Notes: a model not told the origin generated them from the sequence alone. Shown: positions 1 through 4,970, counted from the first letter of the stretch. The stretch: 6,966 nucleotides of DNA from Conexibacter sp. (GCA_025964215.1 JAOPZG010000331.1:1-6966), one strand, 5' to 3'. Made by a program: numbers and translations.

Positions 1-1
1 G

Positions 2-535
2 CCCCACCCCGGCCTCGCGGTCGTCGCCCTCGACGGCGCGCCCTCCGGCGCCGGCGGCCGGCTGGAGGACCTCGTGCGCGGCCGCGAGCCTGTGGCGATC
101 GACCCCTGCGGCGGACCGAACCGCGACATGCTCTCGGTCTCCGGGATCGTGCCGGACGGCGTCGCCGCGGCGTTTCTGACGAGCCCGGACGGCACCGCGG
201 TCCGCGCCGACGTCACCGGCAACGCCTACGCCTTCGTCGTCCCGCGGGCCAAGACGCCGGAGGAGCGCTACGTCGTCTGGACCGGCGGCGACGGCACCCC
301 GCACGTCCAGCCGCTCGGGTCGCCCGTCTTCGTCGCCCGCGCGCGCTGCGCGAGCACGGCCGGCCACGCGCCGCCGACCGTCTCCCCCGACGGATCCGGC
401 CTCTGCGGCCACTTCACGCGCCCCGCCCAGCTCGCGCTCCCGGTCACGCCGAGCCCCCTGCTCTACCGCGCGCCCTGCGCCATCGCGACACCACTCGTCG
501 TCGCAGCGCCCACCGCACCGCGGAAGCACGGATAG
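2..535 (+). CDS. 3' part of an unrecognised protein gene (5' end outside window)
   Basis: The frame is open from base 2 to a TAG at 533-535, giving 177 residues with no stop, so the gene probably begins upstream of the window. An internal GTG at 74 could in principle be a start, but it has no convincing ribosome-binding site. Codon third positions are strongly G/C, as in the neighbouring real genes. The visible protein looks beta-rich and extracytoplasmic: a stretch with VSGIVPDGV followed by SPDG, TGN and AYAFVVP resembles the repetitive beta units seen in secreted actinobacterial proteins. The C-terminal third is rich in Pro, Ala and Thr and carries scattered Cys, as in an exported tail. 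I do not recognise a family and assign no function. The stop is 13 bp before the tRNA gene. Confidence 0.6.
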   Translation, partial: PHPGLAVVALDGAPSGAGGRLEDLVRGREPVAIDPCGGPNRDMLSVSGIVPDGVAAAFLTSPDGTAVRADVTGNAYAFVVPRAKTPEERYVVWTGGDGTPHVQPLGSPVFVARARCASTAGHAPPTVSPDGSGLCGHFTRPAQLALPVTPSPLLYRAPCAIATPLVVAAPTAPRKHG

Positions 536-548
536 CCTTCACCTCTCC

Positions 549-635
549 GGAGGGGTGGCAGAGCGGTTGAATGCACCGGTCTTGAAAACCGGAGACGGCG
601 CAAGTCGTTCGCGGGTTCGAATCCCGCCCCCTCCG
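549..635 (+). tRNA. tRNA-Ser, anticodon UGA
   Basis: A full class II tRNA cloverleaf can be drawn. The acceptor stem is GGAGGGG (549-555) with CCCCTCC (628-634) and discriminator G635. The D stem is GCA/TGC (558-560, 572-574). The anticodon stem CCGGT/ACCGG (576-580, 588-592) closes loop CTTGAAA, with anticodon TGA at 583-585. The T stem GCGGG/CCCGC (611-615, 623-627) closes TTCGAAT. The long variable arm (about 594-609) folds as ACGGC/GTCGT with one G-U pair around a GCAA tetraloop, as expected for a serine tRNA. The tRNA decodes UCA and probably other UCN codons. CCA is not encoded. The gene starts 13 bp after the preceding stop codon, so its promoter would lie inside that coding sequence, or it is co-transcribed. 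Confidence 0.97.
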
Positions 636-722
636 TCCGCGTCCGTGGCCCGACCCACCCGAGGGAACAGGGTTGTCTCCTCCCGCTCGCATCGGGGCCG
701 AACCATCGTTACGCTGCCGCGG

Positions 723-741
723 CGGCGCCAGGATGGCGCCG
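723..741 (+). promoter_or_regulatory. Perfect hairpin in the leader of the secreted-protein gene
   Basis: CGGCGCCA (723-730) and TGGCGCCG (734-741) are exact reverse complements around a 3-base GGA loop, giving an 8-bp GC-rich stem. It ends 10 bases before the AGGAGG ribosome-binding site at 752-757, so it should not occlude that site. There is no T-run, so it is not a standard intrinsic terminator. It could stabilise the mRNA 5' end, tune translation, or mark the end of the tRNA transcript. The fold is seen; the role is inferred. Confidence 0.45.
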
Positions 742-751
742 GCAGAGGAGC

Positions 752-757
752 AGGAGG
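752..757 (+). promoter_or_regulatory. Strong Shine-Dalgarno site for the 764 start
   Basis: AGGAGG lies 6 bases before the ATG at 764. It fixes the start of the secreted-protein gene and rules out the longer overlapping frame that begins at 673. Confidence 0.8.
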
Positions 758-763
758 GAACCC

Positions 764-2200
764 ATGTCGTCGTCTCGCAGAAGCCTCGCGGTGCTGGTCA
801 TCACCGTCGCGGCCGCGCTCAGCGCGGTCGTGCCCGCCGGTGCGCTCGCGGGCGTCCTCGGCGGAGGGATCGCCGGCTACGTCACCGATGCCGACACCGG
901 GCTCGGCCTCGGCGGCGCGACCGTCTCCTGGAACGGGACGACCTCCCCCGCGCCCATGGCGACCACCGGCGCGACCGGCCGCTACCTGCTCACCGGCCTG
1001 GATCCCGGCAGCGCCGGCGCCCTCGCCGTCAGCGGCCCGCCCGGCTGGGAGACCACCACCGTCCCCAACCTGACGCTGCCCGCCGCCGACATCGGCGACC
1101 AGAGCGTCGCCGTGCGCCGCGACTGGGCGGCCACCGCCGGCGGCGCGAGCACGACCGCCAACGACGACGGCAACGCCGGCTGCCCCGCCACCGCCGCGAG
1201 CGACGGCGACCGCGCCACCGGCTGGTCGGCCACCCCCGCGTCCCACACCCCCGCCGACCCCGCCGCGCTCACCGTCGCGCTGCCGCAGACGATCGACGTC
1301 CGCCAGCTCGTCCTCGACCCCACCGCCGCCTGCGGCCACGACCCCGGCGCCGCGCTCGGCGCCTATCGCATCCAGACCTCGCCCGACGGCGCCACGTGGT
1401 CGACCGCCGCCGAGGGCACCCTCGACGCGAGCGCCCAGAACACCACCACGGCCATCGCCCCGTCGGCCAACGCCACCGCCGTCCGCTACGTCCGCCTGCT
1501 CGCCCTCGCCCCCCAGGATCCGACCGCCGCCACCGTCGACCTCCGCGAGCTCCAGGTCTTCGGCGTCGGCCCCAACCTCCCGCCGAGCGGCACGCTCGCC
1601 ACCGACGCGCCGCGCAACTACGTCAAGAACGTCGTGCGCCTCCGCGCGACCTTCACCGACCCGGACTCGACGATCACCCGCTACCTCTGGGACTTCGACG
1701 GCGACGGCACCTTCGACCAGGCCACGGCCGGCCCCGCGGTCGCCCACGTCTGGACGCTCCCCGGCACCTACCACGTGACCGTCGGCGTCCGCGACTTCCG
1801 CGGAGGGCTCGGCACCACATCGATCGACCTGCGCATCATCGACCCCAACGCCACCGTCGACCCGGTCATCCAGCGCAAGCCGCTGATCACCTTCGACCCG
1901 GTCGACGGCATCGACCTCCCGGTCCGGATCGCGTGCTCCTCGACGTGCACCTTCACCGCCTCGATGGTCCTCACCAAGCAGATGGCAAAAGCGATCAAGG
2001 CCAAGCACCGCATGGTCCTCTCCTTCAAGGGCAAGACCGAGGGCCCGGGCCTCGGGAGCTGGACGCTCGAGCTCCCGAGCAAGACCATCAAGCTGCTCCG
2101 CAAGGCGCACCGCAAGGCGGTCACCGTGCGCCTCACCGCCAGCGCGGTCGACCGGCAGAAGCGCCGCACCACCGTGCATCGCTGGGTCAGGTTCCGCTGA
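764..2200 (+). CDS. Secreted multidomain protein: regulatory-like, F5/8 C and PKD domains
   Basis: This encodes 478 residues. Residues 1-29 form a Sec signal peptide: Arg5-Arg6, a hydrophobic core, and a likely cleavage site after ALA29. Residues about 34-100 resemble a carboxypeptidase regulatory-like/CNA-B beta domain (GYVTDADTGLGLGGATV, then TGRYLLTGLDPG). Residues about 115-268 look like an F5/8 type C (discoidin-like) domain, with DGDRATGW, YRIQTSPDGATW and RYVRLLAL then RELQVFG; Cys140 and Cys190 could pair. Residues about 275-360 are a PKD domain (YLWDFDGDGTFD, then HVWTLPGTYHVTV). Residues about 366-478 form a Lys/Arg-rich beta module with a CSSTC motif, similar in style to C-terminal modules of actinobacterial surface proteins. 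No LPXTG motif, terminal membrane anchor or catalytic domain is seen. Carbohydrate or surface binding is inferred from the domains; the ligand is unknown. It appears monocistronic. Confidence 0.88.
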   Translation: MSSSRRSLAVLVITVAAALSAVVPAGALAGVLGGGIAGYVTDADTGLGLGGATVSWNGTTSPAPMATTGATGRYLLTGLDPGSAGALAVSGPPGWETTTVPNLTLPAADIGDQSVAVRRDWAATAGGASTTANDDGNAGCPATAASDGDRATGWSATPASHTPADPAALTVALPQTIDVRQLVLDPTAACGHDPGAALGAYRIQTSPDGATWSTAAEGTLDASAQNTTTAIAPSANATAVRYVRLLALAPQDPTAATVDLRELQVFGVGPNLPPSGTLATDAPRNYVKNVVRLRATFTDPDSTITRYLWDFDGDGTFDQATAGPAVAHVWTLPGTYHVTVGVRDFRGGLGTTSIDLRIIDPNATVDPVIQRKPLITFDPVDGIDLPVRIACSSTCTFTASMVLTKQMAKAIKAKHRMVLSFKGKTEGPGLGSWTLELPSKTIKLLRKAHRKAVTVRLTASAVDRQKRRTTVHRWVRFR

Positions 2201-2207
2201 GGCACCC

Positions 2208-2237
2208 TCAACCTCCTGACAGCGGCGGTTGACAGCG
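2208..2237. repeat. Overlapping inverted and direct repeats before the STAS gene
   Basis: TCAACC (2208-2213) and GGTTGA (2227-2232) are exact inverted repeats; two more pairs (CC 2215-2216 with GG 2224-2225) form after one mismatch. The octamer TGACAGCG occurs twice, at 2217-2224 and 2230-2237, 13 bp apart. The second copy overlaps the TTGACA hexamer at 2229-2234. This could be an operator over the promoter or a weak terminator for the upstream gene; there is no T-run. Confidence 0.4.
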
Positions 2238-2258
2238 CGCCGCCGGAGGGAAGACAGT
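2229..2258 (+). promoter_or_regulatory. Putative sigma-70-type promoter of the STAS gene
   Basis: A perfect TTGACA -35 hexamer lies at 2229-2234. After an 18-bp spacer comes GACAGT (2253-2258), a weak -10 match that keeps the key A2 and T6. The -10 ends 9 bp before the GTG at 2268, so transcription could begin at or very near the start codon. The TTG inside this -35 box is therefore unlikely to be a translation start. The -10 assignment is inference. Confidence 0.45.
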
Positions 2259-2267
2259 AGGCGCGCT

Positions 2268-2654
2268 GTGTCCTTCGCCGAGCCCAGGTTCCGCATGCAG
2301 GAGCGCGACGTCGCCGAGGGGGCGACCGTGGTCGAGGTCGAGGGCGAGATCCACGTGAGCACGGCCCCTGAGTTCAGCGGGATGCTCAGCGCCGCGGTCG
2401 ACGGCGGCCGGACCTCGCTCGTGCTCGACCTCACCAGCGTGTCGTTCATCGACTCGACCGGCCTCAGCGTGCTGCTCAGCACGTCGCGCCGCGTCACGCG
2501 CGCCGGCGGCCGGATGGCGCTCGTCTGCTCGAACCCGACCGTCCTGCGCCTGTTCGAGATCACCCGCCTCGACACGACCTTCGACATCCACCCCGAGCTG
2601 GACTCGGCGCTGTCGACGGTTCAGGCGGGCGGCAGCACCGCGGGCGCGCCGTAG
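2268..2654 (+). CDS. STAS-domain anti-sigma factor antagonist (SpoIIAA/RsbV family)
   Basis: This encodes 128 residues from the GTG at 2268, making one STAS domain. The diagnostic segment is LVLDLTSVSFIDSTGLSVLL (residues 51-70). Ser63 in DSTG aligns with the serine phosphorylated by cognate anti-sigma kinases in SpoIIAA/RsbV proteins. The unphosphorylated form would bind an anti-sigma factor and release a sigma factor; this is family knowledge. No RsbW/SpoIIAB-like kinase, PP2C phosphatase or sigma factor lies in the window, so its partners are unknown. Start choice: GTG 2268 follows a plausible promoter by 9 bp. ATG 2295 is the alternative and would trim nine non-conserved residues. GGAGGG at 2245-2250 is too far upstream to be a normal ribosome-binding site. 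The last 34 bp overlap the 3' end of serS on the other strand. Confidence 0.88.
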   Translation: MSFAEPRFRMQERDVAEGATVVEVEGEIHVSTAPEFSGMLSAAVDGGRTSLVLDLTSVSFIDSTGLSVLLSTSRRVTRAGGRMALVCSNPTVLRLFEITRLDTTFDIHPELDSALSTVQAGGSTAGAP

Positions 2655-3877
2655 GCGCCGAGCACCGCGGGCAGGGCGACGGAGCCGTCCTCCTGCTGGC
2701 CGTTCTCGAGGATCGCGATCAGCGTCCGGCCGACCGCGACTGCGGTGCCGTTGAGCGTGTGCAGGATCTCGGGCTTCATGCCACCGGTCGGCCGGTGCCG
2801 GATGTCGAGCCGCCGCGCCTGGTAGTCGGTGGTGTTGGACGTCGAGGTCAGCTCGCGGTAGCGCTGCTGGCTGGGCAGCCACGCCTCGCAGTCGTACTTC
2901 TTGGCCGCGCTCGCGCCGAGGTCGTCGACCGCGATGTTGACCACGCGGTACGGGATCCCGAGCGCCTGGAGGATCGACTCCTCGATGGCGAGCAGCCGCT
3001 CGTGCTCCGCCGCCGACTCCGACGGATCCACGAACGAGAACATCTCGACCTTGTCGAACTGGTGCACGCGGAAGATCCCGCGCGTGTCCTTGCCGGCGGC
3101 GCCCGCCTCGCGGCGGAAGCACGGCGAGAAGCCGGCGTAGCGCAGCGGCAGCGTGTCGCCCTCGAGGATCTCGCCGGCGTGCAGCGAGGCGAGCGCGACC
3201 TCGGAGGTCCCGGCGAGGTAGAGGTCGTCGTCGGCCAGGCGGTAGATCTGCTGCTCGGTGTCGGGCAGCATGCCCGTGCCGAAGAGCGCCTCCTCGCGGA
3301 CGAGGACGGGCGGGATCACCGGCTCGAAGCCCTGCTCGGCGAGCAGGTCGAGGGTCCAGGAGACGAGCGAGAGCTCGAGCCGCACGAGGTCGCCGCGCAG
3401 GTAGGCGAAGCGCGAGCCCGACAGGCGCGCCCCGCGCTCCATGTCGATCCGCTCGCCGGCGAGCGTGAGGTGGTCGCGGACCTCGTAGTCCGGGACCCAC
3501 GGCTCGCCGACCTCCTTGAGGACCGTGTCCTCGGGCGCCGCGGTCGGGTCCGGGAGGTTCGGGAGCTGGGAGAGCGCCGGGGTCAGCTGCGCGTCGACCT
3601 GCGCGAGCTCCTCGCCGAGCGCCTTGGCCTCGCCGGCCACGGCGCGCATTCGCGCGATCGCCTCCTCAGCGCCCTCGCCGGCCTTCTTGGCGGCGGCGAT
3701 CGCCTGGTTCGCGGCGTTCTGCTCGGCGCGCAGCCCCTCGAGCCGCGGCAGGATCTCGCGCCGGCGGACGTCGAGCGCCAGGACCTGGTCCAGGACGCCC
3801 ACGTCGGACTCCCCGCGGCGCGCCAGAGCGGCGCGCACGGCGTCGGGATCGCGACGGATGAGCCTGATGTCGAGCAC
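2621..3877 (-). CDS. serS: Seryl-tRNA synthetase
   Basis: This encodes 418 residues, the usual length for bacterial SerRS. It charges tRNA-Ser with serine in the cytoplasm (ATP + serine + tRNA-Ser), and the same enzyme makes Ser-tRNA(Sec) where present. The N-terminus MLDIRLIRRDPDAVRAAL is canonical and supports the GTG start at 3877. Residues about 30-100 form the Ala/Glu/Lys-rich antiparallel coiled coil that grips the tRNA long variable arm. The serine-binding TSE lies at 224-226. Class II motif 2 spans about 251-281 (FRREAGAAGKDTRG, then HQFDKVEMF), and motif 3 about 377-393 (GTAVAVGRTLIAILENGQ). All core motifs look intact. No Shine-Dalgarno site precedes the start, and no T-box leader fits in the short upstream gap. 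A serine tRNA gene lies about 2 kb away. Confidence 0.98.
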   Translation of the reverse strand: MLDIRLIRRDPDAVRAALARRGESDVGVLDQVLALDVRRREILPRLEGLRAEQNAANQAIAAAKKAGEGAEEAIARMRAVAGEAKALGEELAQVDAQLTPALSQLPNLPDPTAAPEDTVLKEVGEPWVPDYEVRDHLTLAGERIDMERGARLSGSRFAYLRGDLVRLELSLVSWTLDLLAEQGFEPVIPPVLVREEALFGTGMLPDTEQQIYRLADDDLYLAGTSEVALASLHAGEILEGDTLPLRYAGFSPCFRREAGAAGKDTRGIFRVHQFDKVEMFSFVDPSESAAEHERLLAIEESILQALGIPYRVVNIAVDDLGASAAKKYDCEAWLPSQQRYRELTSTSNTTDYQARRLDIRHRPTGGMKPEILHTLNGTAVAVGRTLIAILENGQQEDGSVALPAVLGAYGAPAVLPPA

Positions 3878-3885
3878 GGCGCCGG

Positions 3886-3891
3886 AGCCTA
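3886..3891 (-). promoter_or_regulatory. Possible -10 box for serS
   Basis: On the minus strand TAGGCT (TANNNT form) ends 8 bases before the serS GTG. There is no Shine-Dalgarno site, so a leaderless serS transcript is plausible. No convincing -35 hexamer was found at the expected distance, so this is a weak call. Confidence 0.3.
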
Positions 3892-3919
3892 CCCGGCGCG
3901 CGCGGAGTCAGCGCGAGGC

Positions 3920-3955
3920 GCTAGTTCCGGGCGTTCTTGTTCTTGCCGTGCCCGG
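3920..3955 (-). repeat. Displaced second copy of the cytochrome c gene 3' end
   Basis: This 36-bp segment matches 3978-4013 at 34 of 36 positions, offset by 58 bp. The copy at 3978-4013 is the true end of the cytochrome c gene and encodes GHGKSKNARN plus stop. This copy would encode GHGKNKNARN plus stop, but in a different reading frame, so it is not reached by readthrough. Both copies contain CCGGGC and GCCCGG arms 17 bases apart that could form the same hairpin. It lies in the 101-bp gap between the cytochrome gene and serS. The two differences fall together near the middle. Confidence 0.85.
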
Positions 3956-3956
3956 G

Positions 3957-3968
3957 GCGCGGCCGCGC
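3957..3968. repeat. 12-bp perfect palindrome
   Basis: GCGCGGCCGCGC is self-complementary and lies between the two 36-bp repeat copies. In such GC-rich DNA it may be chance; it would add to secondary structure in the cytochrome c-serS spacer. Confidence 0.4.
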
Positions 3969-3977
3969 AGCGCCGCG

Positions 3978-4013
3978 GCTAGTTCCGGGCGTTCTTGGAC
4001 TTGCCGTGCCCGG
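3978..4013 (-). repeat. Repeat copy forming the real 3' end of the cytochrome c gene
   Basis: This is the partner of the 3920-3955 copy. It covers the final codons and TAG stop of the cytochrome c gene and the same CCGGGC/GCCCGG inverted arms. Without a T-run it is not a classical terminator. Confidence 0.85.
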
Positions 4014-4395
4014 CGTACTTCGCCAGGAAGTCGGCGACCTGCTCCGCTTCCTTCCCGACCACGATGTCCTGCGGCATGATGGCGCCGGAGAACCCGCCGT
4101 TGCGGATCGCGTAGAGGATCGAGGCGCGATCCTCCTTGCGGACGTTGAAGTTCGGGCCGTCCACGCGCTCGCGATCCTTGACCTTGAGCGCACCGCCCTC
4201 GGCGCCGACGACGCCGAGGTTGTGGCACCCCGAGCAGCGGTCGACGAAGAGCTTCGCGCCGGGCTCGTACTGGGCGTCCACGGTCTTGACCGTGGCGTTC
4301 GGCTGCTTGACGTCGCCCTTCTCCTGACCGCAGCCGATGGCGCCGGCGGAGGCGATCGAGAGGACGGCGAGGGCGATGAGAGGACGACGAGCCAT
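3979..4395 (-). CDS. Monoheme class I cytochrome c lipoprotein
   Basis: This encodes 138 residues from the ATG at 4395. The N-terminus (MARRPLIALAVL) is a lipoprotein signal ending in a lipobox-like AIGC with Cys22, so the protein is probably lipid-anchored on the outer face of the membrane. Heme is attached covalently at CSGCH (residues 54-58). The likely axial Met is Met107 in GAIMPQ. The mature length of about 117 residues fits a small single-heme electron carrier. It probably passes electrons between membrane respiratory complexes; the partner is unknown. GAGG lies 9 bases before ATG 4395. Upstream in-frame ATGs at 4410 (preceded by AAAGGG) and 4425 are possible alternatives. The C-terminal tail GHGKSKNARN is hydrophilic and its coding sequence is duplicated downstream. 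The gene diverges from the cupredoxin-like gene. Confidence 0.92.
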   Translation of the reverse strand: MARRPLIALAVLSIASAGAIGCGQEKGDVKQPNATVKTVDAQYEPGAKLFVDRCSGCHNLGVVGAEGGALKVKDRERVDGPNFNVRKEDRASILYAIRNGGFSGAIMPQDIVVGKEAEQVADFLAKYAGHGKSKNARN

Positions 4396-4423
4396 GCGGC
4401 CGGGCCTCATACGTGACCCTTTC
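4396..4423. promoter_or_regulatory. 28-bp divergent gap between cytochrome c and cupredoxin genes
   Basis: Only 28 bp separate the chosen starts at 4395 (-) and 4424 (+). Two normal promoters cannot fit here without extending into both coding sequences. I see no clear -10/-35 pair for either gene, so this is called from layout alone. Confidence 0.35.
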
Positions 4424-4819
4424 ATGCGCAGGCTTGCCGCCCTCCTCCTTCTGGGCGCGACGACCCTCGTGGGGTGCGGCGGCGGACCGTCGTACACCCA
4501 CGCCCGGGACGGCGTGCTGAAGATCAACCTCGACGAGTACCGCCTCCGGCCCGAGAACCTCGAGGTGCCGGCCGGACGCATCCACCTGGAGGCGACCGAC
4601 ACCGGCCGCCTGACCCACAACCTCGCCATCGAGTCCTTCGACCACGAGGACGGCGAGGAGCCGACGCTCTACGGCCGCACCGACACCCTGCACCCCGGCG
4701 AGCACGGCTCCGAGCAGGCCCCGATCACGCTCAAGCCCGGCAAGTACCGGCTCACGTGCACGATCGGCAACCACGACGACCTCGGGCAGTACGGGGAGCT
4801 GAAGGTCGTCGCGAGGTAG
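4424..4819 (+). CDS. Cupredoxin-like (blue copper) lipoprotein with a Gln axial position
   Basis: This encodes 131 residues from the ATG at 4424. The signal peptide MRRLAALLLLGATTLVGC has a perfect lipobox LVGC (Cys18), so the protein is a membrane-anchored extracytoplasmic lipoprotein. The rest fits a cupredoxin beta sandwich. His65 in THN is the expected first copper ligand, and the C-terminal loop CTIGNHDDLGQYG supplies Cys112 and His117. In the common pattern (C-x4-H-x4-M) the tenth residue after Cys is Met; here it is Gln122, as in stellacyanin-type sites. Its role would be one-electron transfer or copper binding outside the membrane. Upstream in-frame starts (4337 onward) would put extra residues before the signal peptide and are rejected. 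There is no strong ribosome-binding site. It diverges from the cytochrome c gene, which suggests a shared electron-transfer role (inference). Confidence 0.82.
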   Translation: MRRLAALLLLGATTLVGCGGGPSYTHARDGVLKINLDEYRLRPENLEVPAGRIHLEATDTGRLTHNLAIESFDHEDGEEPTLYGRTDTLHPGEHGSEQAPITLKPGKYRLTCTIGNHDDLGQYGELKVVAR

Positions 4820-4856
4820 GCGCGGCAGGACTCCCCCCGCCCATCGCGAACTGAGT

Positions 4857-4956
4857 GTCCGGACGCGGGCGCCGACCTCGACTTCGATCGCTCCATACGA
4901 CGTACTCGCGATCGCTCTCGATACGGCGGCAACCTGGTCGGCGCCTGCGTCCTGAC
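4857..4956. repeat. Large inverted repeat with structured centre
   Basis: Arms 4857-4877 and 4936-4956 pair over 21 positions with 19 Watson-Crick pairs, one G-U (4867/4946) and one mismatch (4860/4953). The core arm is GGACGCGGGCGCCGACC (4861-4877). The 58-base centre holds a second inverted repeat, CGATCGC (4885-4891) with GCGATCG (4908-4914), and the direct repeat GATCGCTC (4886-4893, 4910-4917), each followed shortly by ATACG. No ORF lies inside. It sits 37 bp after the cupredoxin stop and abuts the possible -10 of the flavin reductase gene. It could be a terminator-like or structured RNA end, paired operators, or a small MITE-like insertion. No target-site duplication is evident. Confidence 0.8.
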
Positions 4957-4962
4957 TAACCT
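4957..4962 (+). promoter_or_regulatory. Possible -10 box for the flavin reductase gene
   Basis: TAACCT (TANNNT form) ends 8 bases before the ATG at 4971. No Shine-Dalgarno site is present, which fits a leaderless transcript. The -35 region falls in the right arm of the large inverted repeat and has no good TTGACA match, so an activator or repressor acting through that arm is conceivable. Confidence 0.35.
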
Positions 4963-4970
4963 GCCCCGCC

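Noticed and set aside
673..2232. 519-residue plus-strand frame overlapping the secreted-protein gene
   Set aside because: Arg/Pro/His-rich low-complexity translation, whereas the frame starting at 764 has a ribosome-binding site, signal peptide and recognisable domains.
539..2587. 682-residue open frame on the minus strand
   Set aside because: It runs antisense through the tRNA and the secreted-protein gene, is extremely Arg/Gly/Ala/Val-rich with no domain, and is the expected shadow of a high-GC gene on the other strand.
2208..3500. 430-residue minus-strand frame within serS
   Set aside because: Same-strand frameshifted shadow of serS; Arg/Ala/Pro-rich with no motif, while serS has every class II synthetase motif.
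3878..3978. T-box leader for serS
   Set aside because: The gap is only 101 bp, has no specifier-type structure or T-box sequence, and is occupied by the duplicated cytochrome tail.
2759..3982. 407-residue plus-strand frame opposite serS
   Set aside because: Antisense shadow with repetitive Leu/Arg/Val/Glu composition and no recognisable features.
3920..4013. CRISPR array
   Set aside because: Only two copies, one of which is protein-coding, with no further repeats at regular spacing.
3921..4193. Minus-strand frame ending in GHGKNKNARN as a possible alternative end of the cytochrome gene
   Set aside because: Only its last residues resemble the cytochrome tail; the rest is out-of-frame Arg/Ser-rich sequence. 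It is explained by the 36-bp duplication, and no slippery site for frameshifting is visible.
4857..4956. FMN riboswitch upstream of the flavin reductase gene
   Set aside because: The conserved junction sequences of the RFN element are not visible and the architecture is a two-arm inverted repeat.
4857..4956. Standard intrinsic terminator for the cupredoxin gene
   Set aside because: The loop of 58 bases is too long and no T-run follows the right arm.
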